Shown in pieces: positions 1 through 6,013 of a DNA stretch of 6,526 bases; the stretch's first letter is position 1; every line of letters begins with the position of its first letter. The DNA is from Anaerolineae bacterium (GTDB taxonomy: Bacteria > Chloroflexota > Anaerolineae > 4572-78 > J111): positions 1-6,526 of the forward strand of contig JAGRBY010000413.1 in assembly GCA_020433835.1 (NCBI GenBank). The letters are read 5' to 3'. The notes beneath the pieces are model-generated. The model was not told where the DNA came from and did not search any database. It saw nothing but the letters and a program-made list of their open reading frames with translations. Made by a program: the position numbers and the translations under genes.

Positions 1-458
1 CCATTGATATCAATAAAGAAGGCGAAATTACGCTCGACGGCCAAGTGATTAACGCCGATATGCAGCAAATGCCTAATACCCATATGCATTCAATTATTAT
101 TGACGGCCGCTCGCACGATGTACGCCTCAGCGAGGGAGAAGGGGTATATGTGGTGCAGGTTGGCGGGCAAATTTACGAAGTCGTGGTTGAGGATGAGCGA
201 ACACGCCGCCTGGCCGGGTTGAAAGGTGGCCCAGGGTTAAGTGGCGAAGCCATCCTTAAAGCCCCCATGCCGGGTGTGGTCATCGAGGTGCCGGTAGAAG
301 CCGGCCAAGAGGTAGAGCAAGGTGATATTGTCATCGTGCTTGAGTCGATGAAAATGCAGAATGAATTCAAAGCGCCTCGCGCCGGAACCGTTCATATGGT
401 TTATGTTGCTGCCGGCGACAAGGTTGATCAGAATCAAACCATGATAACCATTACCTAA
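1..458 (+). CDS. Biotin carboxyl carrier protein / biotin-lipoyl attachment domain protein (5' end missing)
   Basis: This protein carries the biotin that shuttles carboxyl groups in an acyl-CoA (acetyl-, propionyl- or similar) carboxylase in the cytoplasm. The reading frame is open from base 3 through the stop at 456-458, so the true start lies upstream; the in-frame GTG at 45 is probably internal because homologous-looking sequence ([15 protein letters not shown]) continues before it. The C-terminal ~70 residues form a biotinyl domain: an entry strand APMPGVV, then ESMKMQNE with the biotin-accepting lysine at 351-353, then a closing half ending [14 protein letters not shown]. The motif has Ser in place of the usual Ala before MKM, a common variant in acyl-CoA and pyruvate carboxylase carriers. 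The N-terminal part ([26 protein letters not shown]) resembles the region that precedes the biotinyl domain in carboxylase alpha subunits. It could therefore be either a separate small carrier or the tail of a fused biotin carboxylase. The domain assignment is firm; the substrate is not known. Confidence 0.9.
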   Translation, partial: IDINKEGEITLDGQVINADMQQMPNTHMHSIIIDGRSHDVRLSEGEGVYVVQVGGQIYEVVVEDERTRRLAGLKGGPGLSGEAILKAPMPGVVIEVPVEAGQEVEQGDIVIVLESMKMQNEFKAPRAGTVHMVYVAAGDKVDQNQTMITIT

Positions 459-460
459 AG

Positions 461-490
461 TTACCCATTTAATAGAACTTATGCTATAAT
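461..490 (+). promoter_or_regulatory. Extended -10 promoter
   Basis: TATAAT at 485-490 is a perfect sigma70-type -10 hexamer, and the preceding TGC at 482-484 makes an extended -10 (TGnTATAAT). The -35 region is weak (TTACCC at 461-466 with an 18-bp spacer, three of six matches), which is typical when an extended -10 is present. Transcription would begin near 496-498, just after the biotin-carrier gene stops. It could drive a small RNA ending at the 617-648 hairpin, or the histidine kinase with a ~205-nt leader. Confidence 0.5.
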
Positions 491-496
491 GACATA

Positions 497-650
497 AATA
501 TCCCGTAAGGGCCGAATGATTTGGGGAAAAGTCAGTACAGTCAAAAACCACGGGCTTTGCATGTCCTTTGGCCCTACCTTACCGTAATGCCTCAAATTTG
601 CTATCCTGAAGCTTTTTAGTGGCCGGCACTGAACCGTGCCGGTCACTATT
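497..650 (+). ncRNA. Candidate structured small RNA or mRNA leader, unidentified
   Basis: This non-coding stretch lies between a good promoter and a strong hairpin. Visible pairings are AGGGCCGAA (508-516) with TTTGGCCCT (567-575), nine base pairs including one G-U; GTAA/TTAC pairing just outside it with a bulge on the 3' side; and AAAT (496-499) with ATTT (596-599). Together they suggest an elongated irregular hairpin followed by the terminator-like stem at 617-648, for a transcript of about 150 nt. Size and shape recall 6S RNA, but I do not recognise the conserved features of 6S, SRP RNA or any riboswitch class. No credible ORF lies here. It may equally be an untranslated leader of the kinase gene. 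Confidence 0.3.
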
Positions 651-651
651 T
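617..651 (+). terminator. Strong hairpin, possible Rho-independent terminator
   Basis: Thirteen paired bases (617-629 with 636-648, one G-U pair) enclose a 6-nt loop TGAACC. The 3' side runs into ATTTG, so the uridine tract is short and termination may be partial. It sits downstream of both the biotin-carrier gene, which has no other terminator, and the promoter at 485-490, and ~50 nt before the kinase start. It could end those transcripts or act as an attenuator for the kinase. Confidence 0.45.
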
Positions 652-684
652 GTCATCATCGGTATAAACTGTCGCAATTTTAGG

Positions 685-690
685 TATAAG
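685..690 (+). promoter_or_regulatory. Possible -10 element for a near-leaderless kinase mRNA
   Basis: TATAAG at 685-690 lies 11 nt before the ATG at 702, so a transcript from it would start about at the start codon. No Shine-Dalgarno sequence is visible before 702, which fits leaderless initiation. The -35 region is poor (TATAAA at 663-668 with a 16-bp spacer, three of six matches). The assignment rests on these points only. Confidence 0.3.
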
Positions 691-701
691 TTCTTAATTA
701 A

Positions 702-2663
702 ATGAATAACTCACGGTATAACAAAAAAAATATACCTAAGACAAGCCCTTTCCTCAGTCATCGCTTTGAGGATATAGACATTGATAAAAACGCCTCTAAC
801 CGGGACCTGGTTGAACGCCTCTCAAAAGAGTTGAAACAGGTTACAGCCCTCTATAACACCGGTGTTTCCCTTAACTCAAGTTTAAATCCTAAAGATGTAA
901 TTCTGTCCATTTATCATGAAAGCGGCCGTTTGGTCGACACCTCTAATTTTGCCCTCATTATATTTGAAGAAGAAAAAAAGGTTTTGAGGATGGTTTTAAC
1001 CATCAATCGGGGCAGAATTTTAAATCCGTTTTCAGCTAAGATGGCGAACAAAAGAGGTATAGTTTACCGTGTTTTAACCGCGCATGCTCCGGTTCTTGCT
1101 CACGATCTAACCCAAGGCGATGAAATTTTTGAATTGTCAGACTATTATCCTGAAATTCAACCGCGTTCTTGTTTGGGAATTCCCATTATTAACCCGGTTC
1201 TCAACGATAAAATCGCTCAAGGAGCCATTATTTTGTGGGATTACGAGCCGAATACGTTTAACAACCATCATATTTGGTTGTTATCAGCCATTGGCACCCA
1301 GGCTTCTATTGCCCTGCGTAATGCCCAACACTTTGCCTCTAGCCAGCATCGGGCGGAAGAGATGGCTCATTTACGAGACCTGGCTCAACGCAAAGCCGAT
1401 GAAATGTCTTTCTTAAATAAGGTGGCGCGCACTTTAGGGTCTACGCTTAACCTTAATAAAGTTCTTACCAATATTATGGAGCAAGTTGAGGTTATGTTGG
1501 CGGTTGAAGCCGGATCGCTCCTGTTAACCGATCAGTCTACAGGCGAACTTGTTTTTCAAATTGCCCTTGGCGACAAAGCTGATGAGGTTAAACCATTTCG
1601 CGTTCCCAAGGGGCAGGGTATTGCTGGTCAGGTGGCTCAAAGTGGTCAACCTCTTATTATTAGTGATGCCGGCCTTGATGCTCGCCACTTTAAAGATTTG
1701 GATGAAAAGATCCAATTTGTTACCCGCAATATTTTATGTGTGCCGCTTATTTTACATGGCCAGGTTATTGGAGTATTGCAGGTGCTTAATAAAAAGGTGG
1801 GTGATTTTACCCAAAATGACTCTGAACTCCTCAGTTCTATTGCCTCCTATGCGGCTATTGCCATCGAAAATGCACGTCTGTACCAAAGCCTTGAAGAAGA
1901 ACATACGCGCACAATTCAAGCGGAGCGAGCCGCCAGAAACCAACTCGCTCGTGACTTGCACGATGGTCCAACGCAGTTGGTCGCGGCAATGATGATGAAT
2001 TTGGACTTTGCTGCAAAAGCCCTCAAAAACGATCGGCTTGATATGCTGCCTAATACGCTCACTGAAATGGAAGAGTTAGCCAAACGGGCCAGCCATCAAA
2101 TGCGAACACTGCTGTTTGAACTTCGGCCACTGGTTCTTGAAACCCAGGGACTGGGAGCGGCTCTGGAAGTATTTCTTGAGCGCCGCCAAAAAGATATTGA
2201 AGAAACACAAAGTACCAAACTTAAGCTTGAACTCAGCGCTCACCATCCCGATGGTGATATCTCGCGCCAAGAAGATAATATCGAATCGACGATTTTTGCT
2301 ATTGTTCAGGAAACCGTCAATAACGCAATTAAGCACGCCAAAGCAGGTACTATTGTGGTTGGCCTGAAGGAAACCCCAAACGGTATCTATGCTTCGGTTA
2401 AAGATGATGGCCTTGGATTTGATTTAGAGGCTGTCATGAAAAATTATGAGACGCGCGGCAGCTTAGGGATGATCAACCTTCGGGAGCGAGCCGAGTCAGT
2501 GGGTGCGGAATTTTCTATTGAAAGTAAAATGGGTACTGGAACCCACATCGCTATTTATGTGCCCAAAGAACGGGCTGAAAAAGAAAAACGTAAGAAAAAG
2601 CGAACCGTAACCGGTATTCTCAAACTGCCCACGTACGAGCCACCTTCGATGAACACGCTGTAA
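702..2663 (+). CDS. Soluble GAF-GAF sensor histidine kinase, NarL/DesK-type (HisKA_3)
   Basis: This is a 653-residue cytoplasmic sensor kinase expected to autophosphorylate on histidine and pass the phosphate to a LuxR/NarL-type response regulator. There is no signal peptide or membrane segment. Residues ~48-210 form a first GAF-like domain and ~235-395 a clearer second one (VPKGQGIAGQVAQSGQPLII, VPLILHGQVIGVLQVLNK); both end in the helix pattern that leads into the next module. A coiled-coil stretch (LEEEHTRTIQAERAARNQ) precedes the dimerisation domain, whose ARDLHDGPTQ motif places the phospho-accepting histidine at residue 420. The ATPase domain shows the N box ETVNNAIKHA (537-546), the G1 box DDGLGF (568-573) and a glycine-rich lid RGSLGMINLRERA plus GTGTHI. 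All key residues are intact. The C-terminal ~30 residues are an unusual Lys/Arg-rich tail. The ligand of the GAF domains cannot be told. No response regulator lies within the window, so the partner is elsewhere. The ATG at 702 has no obvious ribosome binding site. Confidence 0.93.
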   Translation: MNNSRYNKKNIPKTSPFLSHRFEDIDIDKNASNRDLVERLSKELKQVTALYNTGVSLNSSLNPKDVILSIYHESGRLVDTSNFALIIFEEEKKVLRMVLTINRGRILNPFSAKMANKRGIVYRVLTAHAPVLAHDLTQGDEIFELSDYYPEIQPRSCLGIPIINPVLNDKIAQGAIILWDYEPNTFNNHHIWLLSAIGTQASIALRNAQHFASSQHRAEEMAHLRDLAQRKADEMSFLNKVARTLGSTLNLNKVLTNIMEQVEVMLAVEAGSLLLTDQSTGELVFQIALGDKADEVKPFRVPKGQGIAGQVAQSGQPLIISDAGLDARHFKDLDEKIQFVTRNILCVPLILHGQVIGVLQVLNKKVGDFTQNDSELLSSIASYAAIAIENARLYQSLEEEHTRTIQAERAARNQLARDLHDGPTQLVAAMMMNLDFAAKALKNDRLDMLPNTLTEMEELAKRASHQMRTLLFELRPLVLETQGLGAALEVFLERRQKDIEETQSTKLKLELSAHHPDGDISRQEDNIESTIFAIVQETVNNAIKHAKAGTIVVGLKETPNGIYASVKDDGLGFDLEAVMKNYETRGSLGMINLRERAESVGAEFSIESKMGTGTHIAIYVPKERAEKEKRKKKRTVTGILKLPTYEPPSMNTL

Positions 2664-2674
2664 GCCCTCAAAAG

Positions 2675-2703
2675 TTTTCACGAATCCAATTTAATGCTAA
2701 AAT
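2675..2703 (+). promoter_or_regulatory. Promoter for the O-antigen-ligase-like gene
   Basis: TTTTCA (2675-2680, four of six matches to the -35 consensus) is followed after 17 bp by TAAAAT (2698-2703), which is preceded by TGC at 2695-2697. This is an extended -10 of the same form as the promoter at 485-490. Transcription would start near 2710, immediately before the hairpin at 2711-2728. It lies only 12 nt beyond the kinase stop codon. Confidence 0.5.
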
Positions 2704-2710
2704 TCTGACT

Positions 2711-2734
2711 GGTGCCGCTTTATGGCACTTTTTT
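2711..2734 (+). terminator. Rho-independent terminator-like hairpin after the kinase gene
   Basis: GGTGCC (2711-2716) pairs with GGCACT (2724-2729, last pair G-U) around a 7-nt loop, and T2729-T2734 provides a run of six T. It lies ~47 nt after the kinase stop and fits a short intrinsic terminator. The ATG at 2722 falls in the loop, which argues against that codon being the start of the next gene. Confidence 0.6.
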
Positions 2735-2769
2735 GTTCTTATCTCATATTGAGCCTGATAACCCAAGCT

Positions 2770-4260
2770 ATGCATAATTCAGCACTGACCTTATTAAGAA
2801 ATTGGATAACTGCCGATAACCCTCGCCTGGCGATGACCGGCGTACTTTTTGTAATTGTTGTCGCCGGTGTTCTCGTTGGCGCTGTTTTTGGTACGCTTGG
2901 CCCAATTATCAGTATTGGTTTGATTGGAGCCGTGTTAGTCGGTATTTTGATGCTGCGCAGTACGCAGGTAGGGCTAACCGTGATGATAGCCTTAATCTGC
3001 CTGCTACCCTATGGCGCACTGCCCTTCAAAGTCGGTTTTAGACCCACATTTTTGGATGTGGCTCTGGTCGCCCTTTTTGCGGTGTGGCTGCTGCGGCTGA
3101 TTACCGGGCAGCAGCGAACGTTTATCACCTCGCCCTTGGGGCCATTGGTATTTTTCTTTCAAGGGTGGGCTGTTTTTATCTTTATTTTTGGTCTCCGTTA
3201 TGGGGGCTTGAACGTTACCATTGCCCGCAACTTTTTAGAGGTGTTGCTGGCGGTTAGCCTATTTTTTCTGATTATCAACCAAGTGAGAACCCTCAAGCAG
3301 TTGAACCAAATCTCGCGGGCCATTATTCTTGCCGGCGGGGGAACCGCCTTGCTGGGTATTTTCTTTTACGTTATCCCAGAAACGTGGAGTATCCAGCTTC
3401 TATCGCTGCTGCGCGTGTTTCAATATCCCACCGAAGGCATTCTGCGCTACATTGAAGACAACCCCGAACAGCCCATGCGGGCCATCTCGACGTCTATCGA
3501 TCCGAATGCTTTGGGCGGGTTGCTGGTTTTTTTGACCATCATTAGCGTGACGTATCTTTTTTCAAAGCAGCCAGTTATGCCTCGGCGCTATCTCTTTCTC
3601 ATCGCAGCGATGACCTCGCTTACGCTTTATCTTACATTTTCACGCGGCTCGCTGTTAGGCGTTATCGCCGGTTTGGGCATCATCAGCCTGCTGCGCTATC
3701 GCAAGCTGGTGTGGCTGATGATCGCTGTCGCGGCGATGATGGTCGTTTTACCCCAAACCCAGGTTTACGTAGAGCGCTTTGTCGAGGGTATCCGGGGCCA
3801 AGACCTGGCAACCCAGATGCGCTTTGGCGAATATAAAGACGCTTTTAATTTGATCAGCCGCTATCCGCTTACCGGGGTGGGCTTCTTTGGTACGCCCGAT
3901 ATCGATGTGTATGTCGGCGTTTCTAGTGTTTATCTGCTGCTGGCTCAACAGCTTGGTATTGTGGGAGCCGGTCTGTACGCCCTAATCGGTCTTGTCTACC
4001 TGGTGATTGTCTTCACAATGATTCACCGTTTGCCTTCTGATCATCCTCTGGAAACGCCGCTGCTGGCTTATGGAGCGGCTATTTTGGGAGCTATGATTGG
4101 CGGGGTGTTCGACCACTTTTACTTTAACCTCACCTTTATCCACATCGCCGCTTTCTATTGGCTGACGATAGGGCTGGGGATGGTGGCCGTGCTGCTGCGT
4201 CGCCAAGAGCTTGAGCCAAGGGCCAAAGGTGACAGTCGCGTAAGCACCCATCGACAATAA
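2770..4260 (+). CDS. O-antigen ligase/polymerase-like polytopic membrane protein (Wzy_C/WaaL family)
   Basis: This integral inner-membrane protein of ~496 residues likely acts in surface polysaccharide assembly, joining or polymerising lipid-linked glycans on the outer face of the membrane. It is mostly hydrophobic, with roughly eleven to thirteen membrane segments by eye. The Wzy_C signature is visible: YLTFSRGSLLGVIAGLGIISL (residues ~287-307), then a long extracytoplasmic loop with QMRFGEYKDAFNLI, the RYPLTGVGFFGTPDID motif, and YLLLAQQLGIVGAGLY. In this loop the usual His-Asn before the 'YL' segment is replaced by Ser-Ser. Two starts are possible. The ATG at 2722 lies in the terminator loop and would add 16 residues translated from the T-rich tract, so I prefer 2770 (MHNSALTLLRNWI). 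Neither has a clear ribosome binding site. No glycosyltransferases or flippase adjoin it, so the glycan is unknown. Family placement is good; ligase versus polymerase is open. Confidence 0.85.
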   Translation: MHNSALTLLRNWITADNPRLAMTGVLFVIVVAGVLVGAVFGTLGPIISIGLIGAVLVGILMLRSTQVGLTVMIALICLLPYGALPFKVGFRPTFLDVALVALFAVWLLRLITGQQRTFITSPLGPLVFFFQGWAVFIFIFGLRYGGLNVTIARNFLEVLLAVSLFFLIINQVRTLKQLNQISRAIILAGGGTALLGIFFYVIPETWSIQLLSLLRVFQYPTEGILRYIEDNPEQPMRAISTSIDPNALGGLLVFLTIISVTYLFSKQPVMPRRYLFLIAAMTSLTLYLTFSRGSLLGVIAGLGIISLLRYRKLVWLMIAVAAMMVVLPQTQVYVERFVEGIRGQDLATQMRFGEYKDAFNLISRYPLTGVGFFGTPDIDVYVGVSSVYLLLAQQLGIVGAGLYALIGLVYLVIVFTMIHRLPSDHPLETPLLAYGAAILGAMIGGVFDHFYFNLTFIHIAAFYWLTIGLGMVAVLLRRQELEPRAKGDSRVSTHRQ

Positions 4261-4290
4261 CAAACGACCGCTTTTACGTTAGCATAATAA

Positions 4291-4328
4291 AAAAAGAGCA
4301 CCCCTGCCTCAGCAAGGATGCTCTTTTT
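4291..4328. terminator. Bidirectional Rho-independent terminator between convergent genes
   Basis: AAAAAGAGCA (4291-4300) and TGCTCTTTTT (4319-4328) pair perfectly over ten bases, with a shorter imperfect inner stem (TGC 4305-4307 with GCA 4312-4314). The plus strand continues with ATTTTT, and the minus strand reads into a run of seven T, so both directions have a U-tract. It is 30 nt after the ligase-like gene stop and ~31 nt after the stop of the convergent cohesin/dockerin gene, and should end both transcripts. Confidence 0.88.
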
Positions 4329-4359
4329 ATTTTTCTACAGCTTACGCGTTATGCGGTGT

Positions 4360-5688
4360 CTATTGACAATCCCAGGCTTGCGGCCCTTCGGCACCAAAGT
4401 TGATGCTGACCAGAACCAGGTCAAAGATGTCGATGACTTCATCCTGGTTGATGTCGGCGGCCAGACCGGAGCCGGTTTGGTCGAAGCTGACACCGACAGC
4501 CGTGGCATCCTCGATATCGACCTTGTCGTCGTTGGTGATGTCACCGCTAAGCAGCGTTACCGCGTTGAGAACCGTTTCCGGTGTTGCTACCGTGGCCTCG
4601 GTACAGACGGCTGATAAGTAGCCGGGTGCGTCGGCGGTAAAGATCATCCCCGGGCCGGCCGGTATGTTGACCAGCGAGAAGTCGCCGTTGGTGTCGGTGT
4701 TGGTGGTAGCAGCACCGTTGGCGCTCACTTCTGCTCCAGACCAATCATTGTTAGTGCGTCCGGCCAGAATAACCTGACCGATAACTTCGGCTTTACCAGG
4801 TTCAACAGTCGGTACGGGTGTCGGTTCGTCGGTGGGAACCGGAGTCGGTTCATCGGTGGGTTCAGGTGTCGGCTCGTCGGTCGGAGTCGGTTCAGGTGTT
4901 GGTTCGTCGGTGGGAACCGGAGTTGGTTCATCGGTCGGGACCGGAGTCGGTTCGTCAGTTGGTTCAGGCGTCGGCTCATCGGTCGGAACCGGGGTTGCAT
5001 CGCCTTCGACCACAATCGAGCCGTTTGTGCTGGTTACTTCAATCGGAGTCGCTTGCGGATCGCTTAACTTGGTGTTGTTAAAGGTAAATTCGGCAGTGCC
5101 GGTTGCATTTTTGGCTGTCGCTTCAAAGGTTAACAGCGTTACGTTTCCGGTTAAGCCCGGTACGCGGCCTGTTTTACTGGCAATCAAGACAATTTTTCCG
5201 TTCGTGTTATCGGCATTATCACTCATTACGTAGTCAAAACCGTTATTGGCTTTAGCACTGTCAATCGTAATCAGCTCCGTATCAAACAGTAATTCTAATT
5301 GAACCCCGTAAATGCCCGGTTCGGAAACGTTTTGAGCCACAATACTGCCGCTAAAGCTTTGACCTGCTTCTACAGTGCTGGGTAAATCAAGCACAAGGGT
5401 TACGGCTTGAATCGGATCGGGGGTTGGTTCGTCGGTGGGGACAGACGTCGGTTGGGTGGTTGGTGTCGATGTTGGGGCGACCGTGGGTTCGTCCGTTGGC
5501 ACAGCCGTTGGTTCATCCGTGGGTACGTCTGTCGGTTCATCCGTTGGCTCCGGAGTTTCCGAAGGCAGAGGTGACTGAAAGACACTGCTGGCCAGGGCTG
5601 GTGATACGTCTGCCTGAATAAATATAGGCAAGACCAAGGCAACTATTGCTAAGATTATTGCATAGCTCGTAAAGGTGTTGTGTTTCAT
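4360..5688 (-). CDS. Secreted modular protein with cohesin and dockerin-like domains joined by Pro/Thr linkers
   Basis: This is a 442-residue exported protein of unknown ligand. An N-terminal signal peptide (KH, then a hydrophobic stretch ~9-25, likely cleavage after ALA near residue 33) is followed by a Pro/Thr/Asp/Glu linker (~40-92). Residues ~95-228 look like a cohesin domain: VTLVLDLPSTVEAGQSFSG, then GIYGVQLELLFDTELI and LTFEATAKNATGTAEF. A second linker (~232-295) has eight units of TP[VE]PTDEP. Residues ~300-378 resemble a carboxypeptidase regulatory-like beta-sandwich (TDTNGDFSLVNIPAGPG, APGYLSA). The end (~382-435) is dockerin type I-like with two calcium-loop repeats, GDITNDDKVDIEDA and ADINQDEVIDIFDL, closing with NFGAEGPQAWDCQ. 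Only two cysteines are present (362, 441). No sortase motif or membrane anchor is visible. GAGGAG at 5698-5703 is a strong ribosome binding site 9 nt before the ATG, which fixes the start. The gene is monocistronic here and converges on the ligase-like gene. The domain calls are by eye; cellulose degradation is not implied. Confidence 0.88.
   Translation of the reverse strand: MKHNTFTSYAIILAIVALVLPIFIQADVSPALASSVFQSPLPSETPEPTDEPTDVPTDEPTAVPTDEPTVAPTSTPTTQPTSVPTDEPTPDPIQAVTLVLDLPSTVEAGQSFSGSIVAQNVSEPGIYGVQLELLFDTELITIDSAKANNGFDYVMSDNADNTNGKIVLIASKTGRVPGLTGNVTLLTFEATAKNATGTAEFTFNNTKLSDPQATPIEVTSTNGSIVVEGDATPVPTDEPTPEPTDEPTPVPTDEPTPVPTDEPTPEPTPTDEPTPEPTDEPTPVPTDEPTPVPTVEPGKAEVIGQVILAGRTNNDWSGAEVSANGAATTNTDTNGDFSLVNIPAGPGMIFTADAPGYLSAVCTEATVATPETVLNAVTLLSGDITNDDKVDIEDATAVGVSFDQTGSGLAADINQDEVIDIFDLVLVSINFGAEGPQAWDCQ
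4804..4995 (-). repeat. 24-bp tandem repeat coding a TP[VE]PTDEP linker (8 units)
   Basis: On the minus strand eight 8-residue units run from residue 232 to 295, reading TPVPTDEP or TPEPTDEP; the fifth carries two extra residues (PT) and the last reads TVEP. At DNA level the units are near-identical apart from third-position changes, so the tract can gain or lose units by slippage without breaking frame. It joins the cohesin domain to the C-terminal domains. Confidence 0.85.
5413..5571 (-). repeat. First Pro/Thr/Asp linker, more diverged 24-bp repeats
   Basis: Residues ~40-92 of the secreted protein contain about five or six 8-residue units related to TPEPTDEP, TDVPTDEP and TAVPTDEP, with diverged copies (APTSTPTT, QPTSVP). 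It separates the signal peptide from the cohesin domain. The greater divergence suggests it is older than, or under different selection from, the second tract. Confidence 0.75.
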
Positions 5689-5697
5689 GTATTCATG

Positions 5698-5703
5698 CTC
5701 CTC
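5698..5703 (-). promoter_or_regulatory. Ribosome binding site of the cohesin/dockerin gene
   Basis: GAGGAG on the minus strand, 9 nt before the ATG at 5688. It is the only strong Shine-Dalgarno sequence seen in the window and decides the start of the gene. Confidence 0.8.
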
Positions 5704-6013
5704 ATCTGTAATCTAGTTGGTCAGTCACCCTTAGCGCAACGAAAGCCGTTCCGAACTTATACAAGCCGAGCATTAACCCTTTTACCGCGTTGGTATCATA
5801 TATTATGGGGTAAATAAGGTTTTTGCGAGAAAGCTATTGGTTGTTAAGGTGCTGCCTAAAATCTATTTTTTATAGTATATCGTCTAGAGCGCAGAGTGTG
5901 AAGCGTAAAATATTCGTGATCTTTGCTAAGAATAAGGTGAAGAAAAACAGGGGCTACATAGGTATTTTACGTAGTTTGTACGTGAGGAGAGAAAAGGGGT
6001 AGTTTGTGAGACA
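5704..6013. other. AT-rich intergenic region, no gene found
   Basis: No ORF with coding character is visible on either strand. The part next to the cohesin/dockerin gene should hold its promoter. TATAAG on the minus strand (5756-5761) is a possible -10, but no convincing -35 goes with it, and CATAAT on the minus strand near 5802 is an alternative. A weak imperfect palindrome lies at 5954-5974 (CTAC...GTAG, with one mismatch and two G-T pairs). Nothing else stands out before the inverted repeat starts at 6014. Confidence 0.5.

Noticed and set aside
45..47. GTG at 45 as the true start of the biotin-carrier protein
   Set aside because: The frame stays open to the window edge and the residues before it look like the family's upstream region; no ribosome binding site precedes it.
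497..650. Assignment to 6S RNA, SRP RNA, tmRNA or a known riboswitch
   Set aside because: General shape is suggestive of a small RNA, but no diagnostic conserved sequence of any of these families could be recognised by eye.
2076..2336. Minus-strand ORF opposite the kinase ATPase region
   Set aside because: It lies entirely antisense to well-conserved kinase motifs and has no recognizable features, so it is a shadow frame.
2722..2769. Upstream start codon giving a 512-residue ligase-like protein
   Set aside because: The ATG is in the loop of the terminator hairpin and the added residues translate the T-tract; the start at 2770 is more plausible, although it too lacks a clear ribosome binding site.
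4804..4995. CRISPR-like array from regularly spaced repeats
   Set aside because: The repeats are contiguous 24-bp units without unique spacers and are explained by an in-frame protein linker; no cas genes are present.
4832..5233. Plus-strand ORF rich in Val-Gly-Ser opposite the secreted protein gene
   Set aside because: It is the antisense of the Pro/Thr repeat tract; its low-complexity VGSGVGSSVG pattern comes from the same 24-bp repeat, and it has no ribosome binding site or independent features.
5954..5974. CTAC...GTAG imperfect palindrome as an operator
   Set aside because: It has a mismatch and two G-T pairs in AT-rich DNA and is about 270 bp from the nearest start codon; too weak to call.
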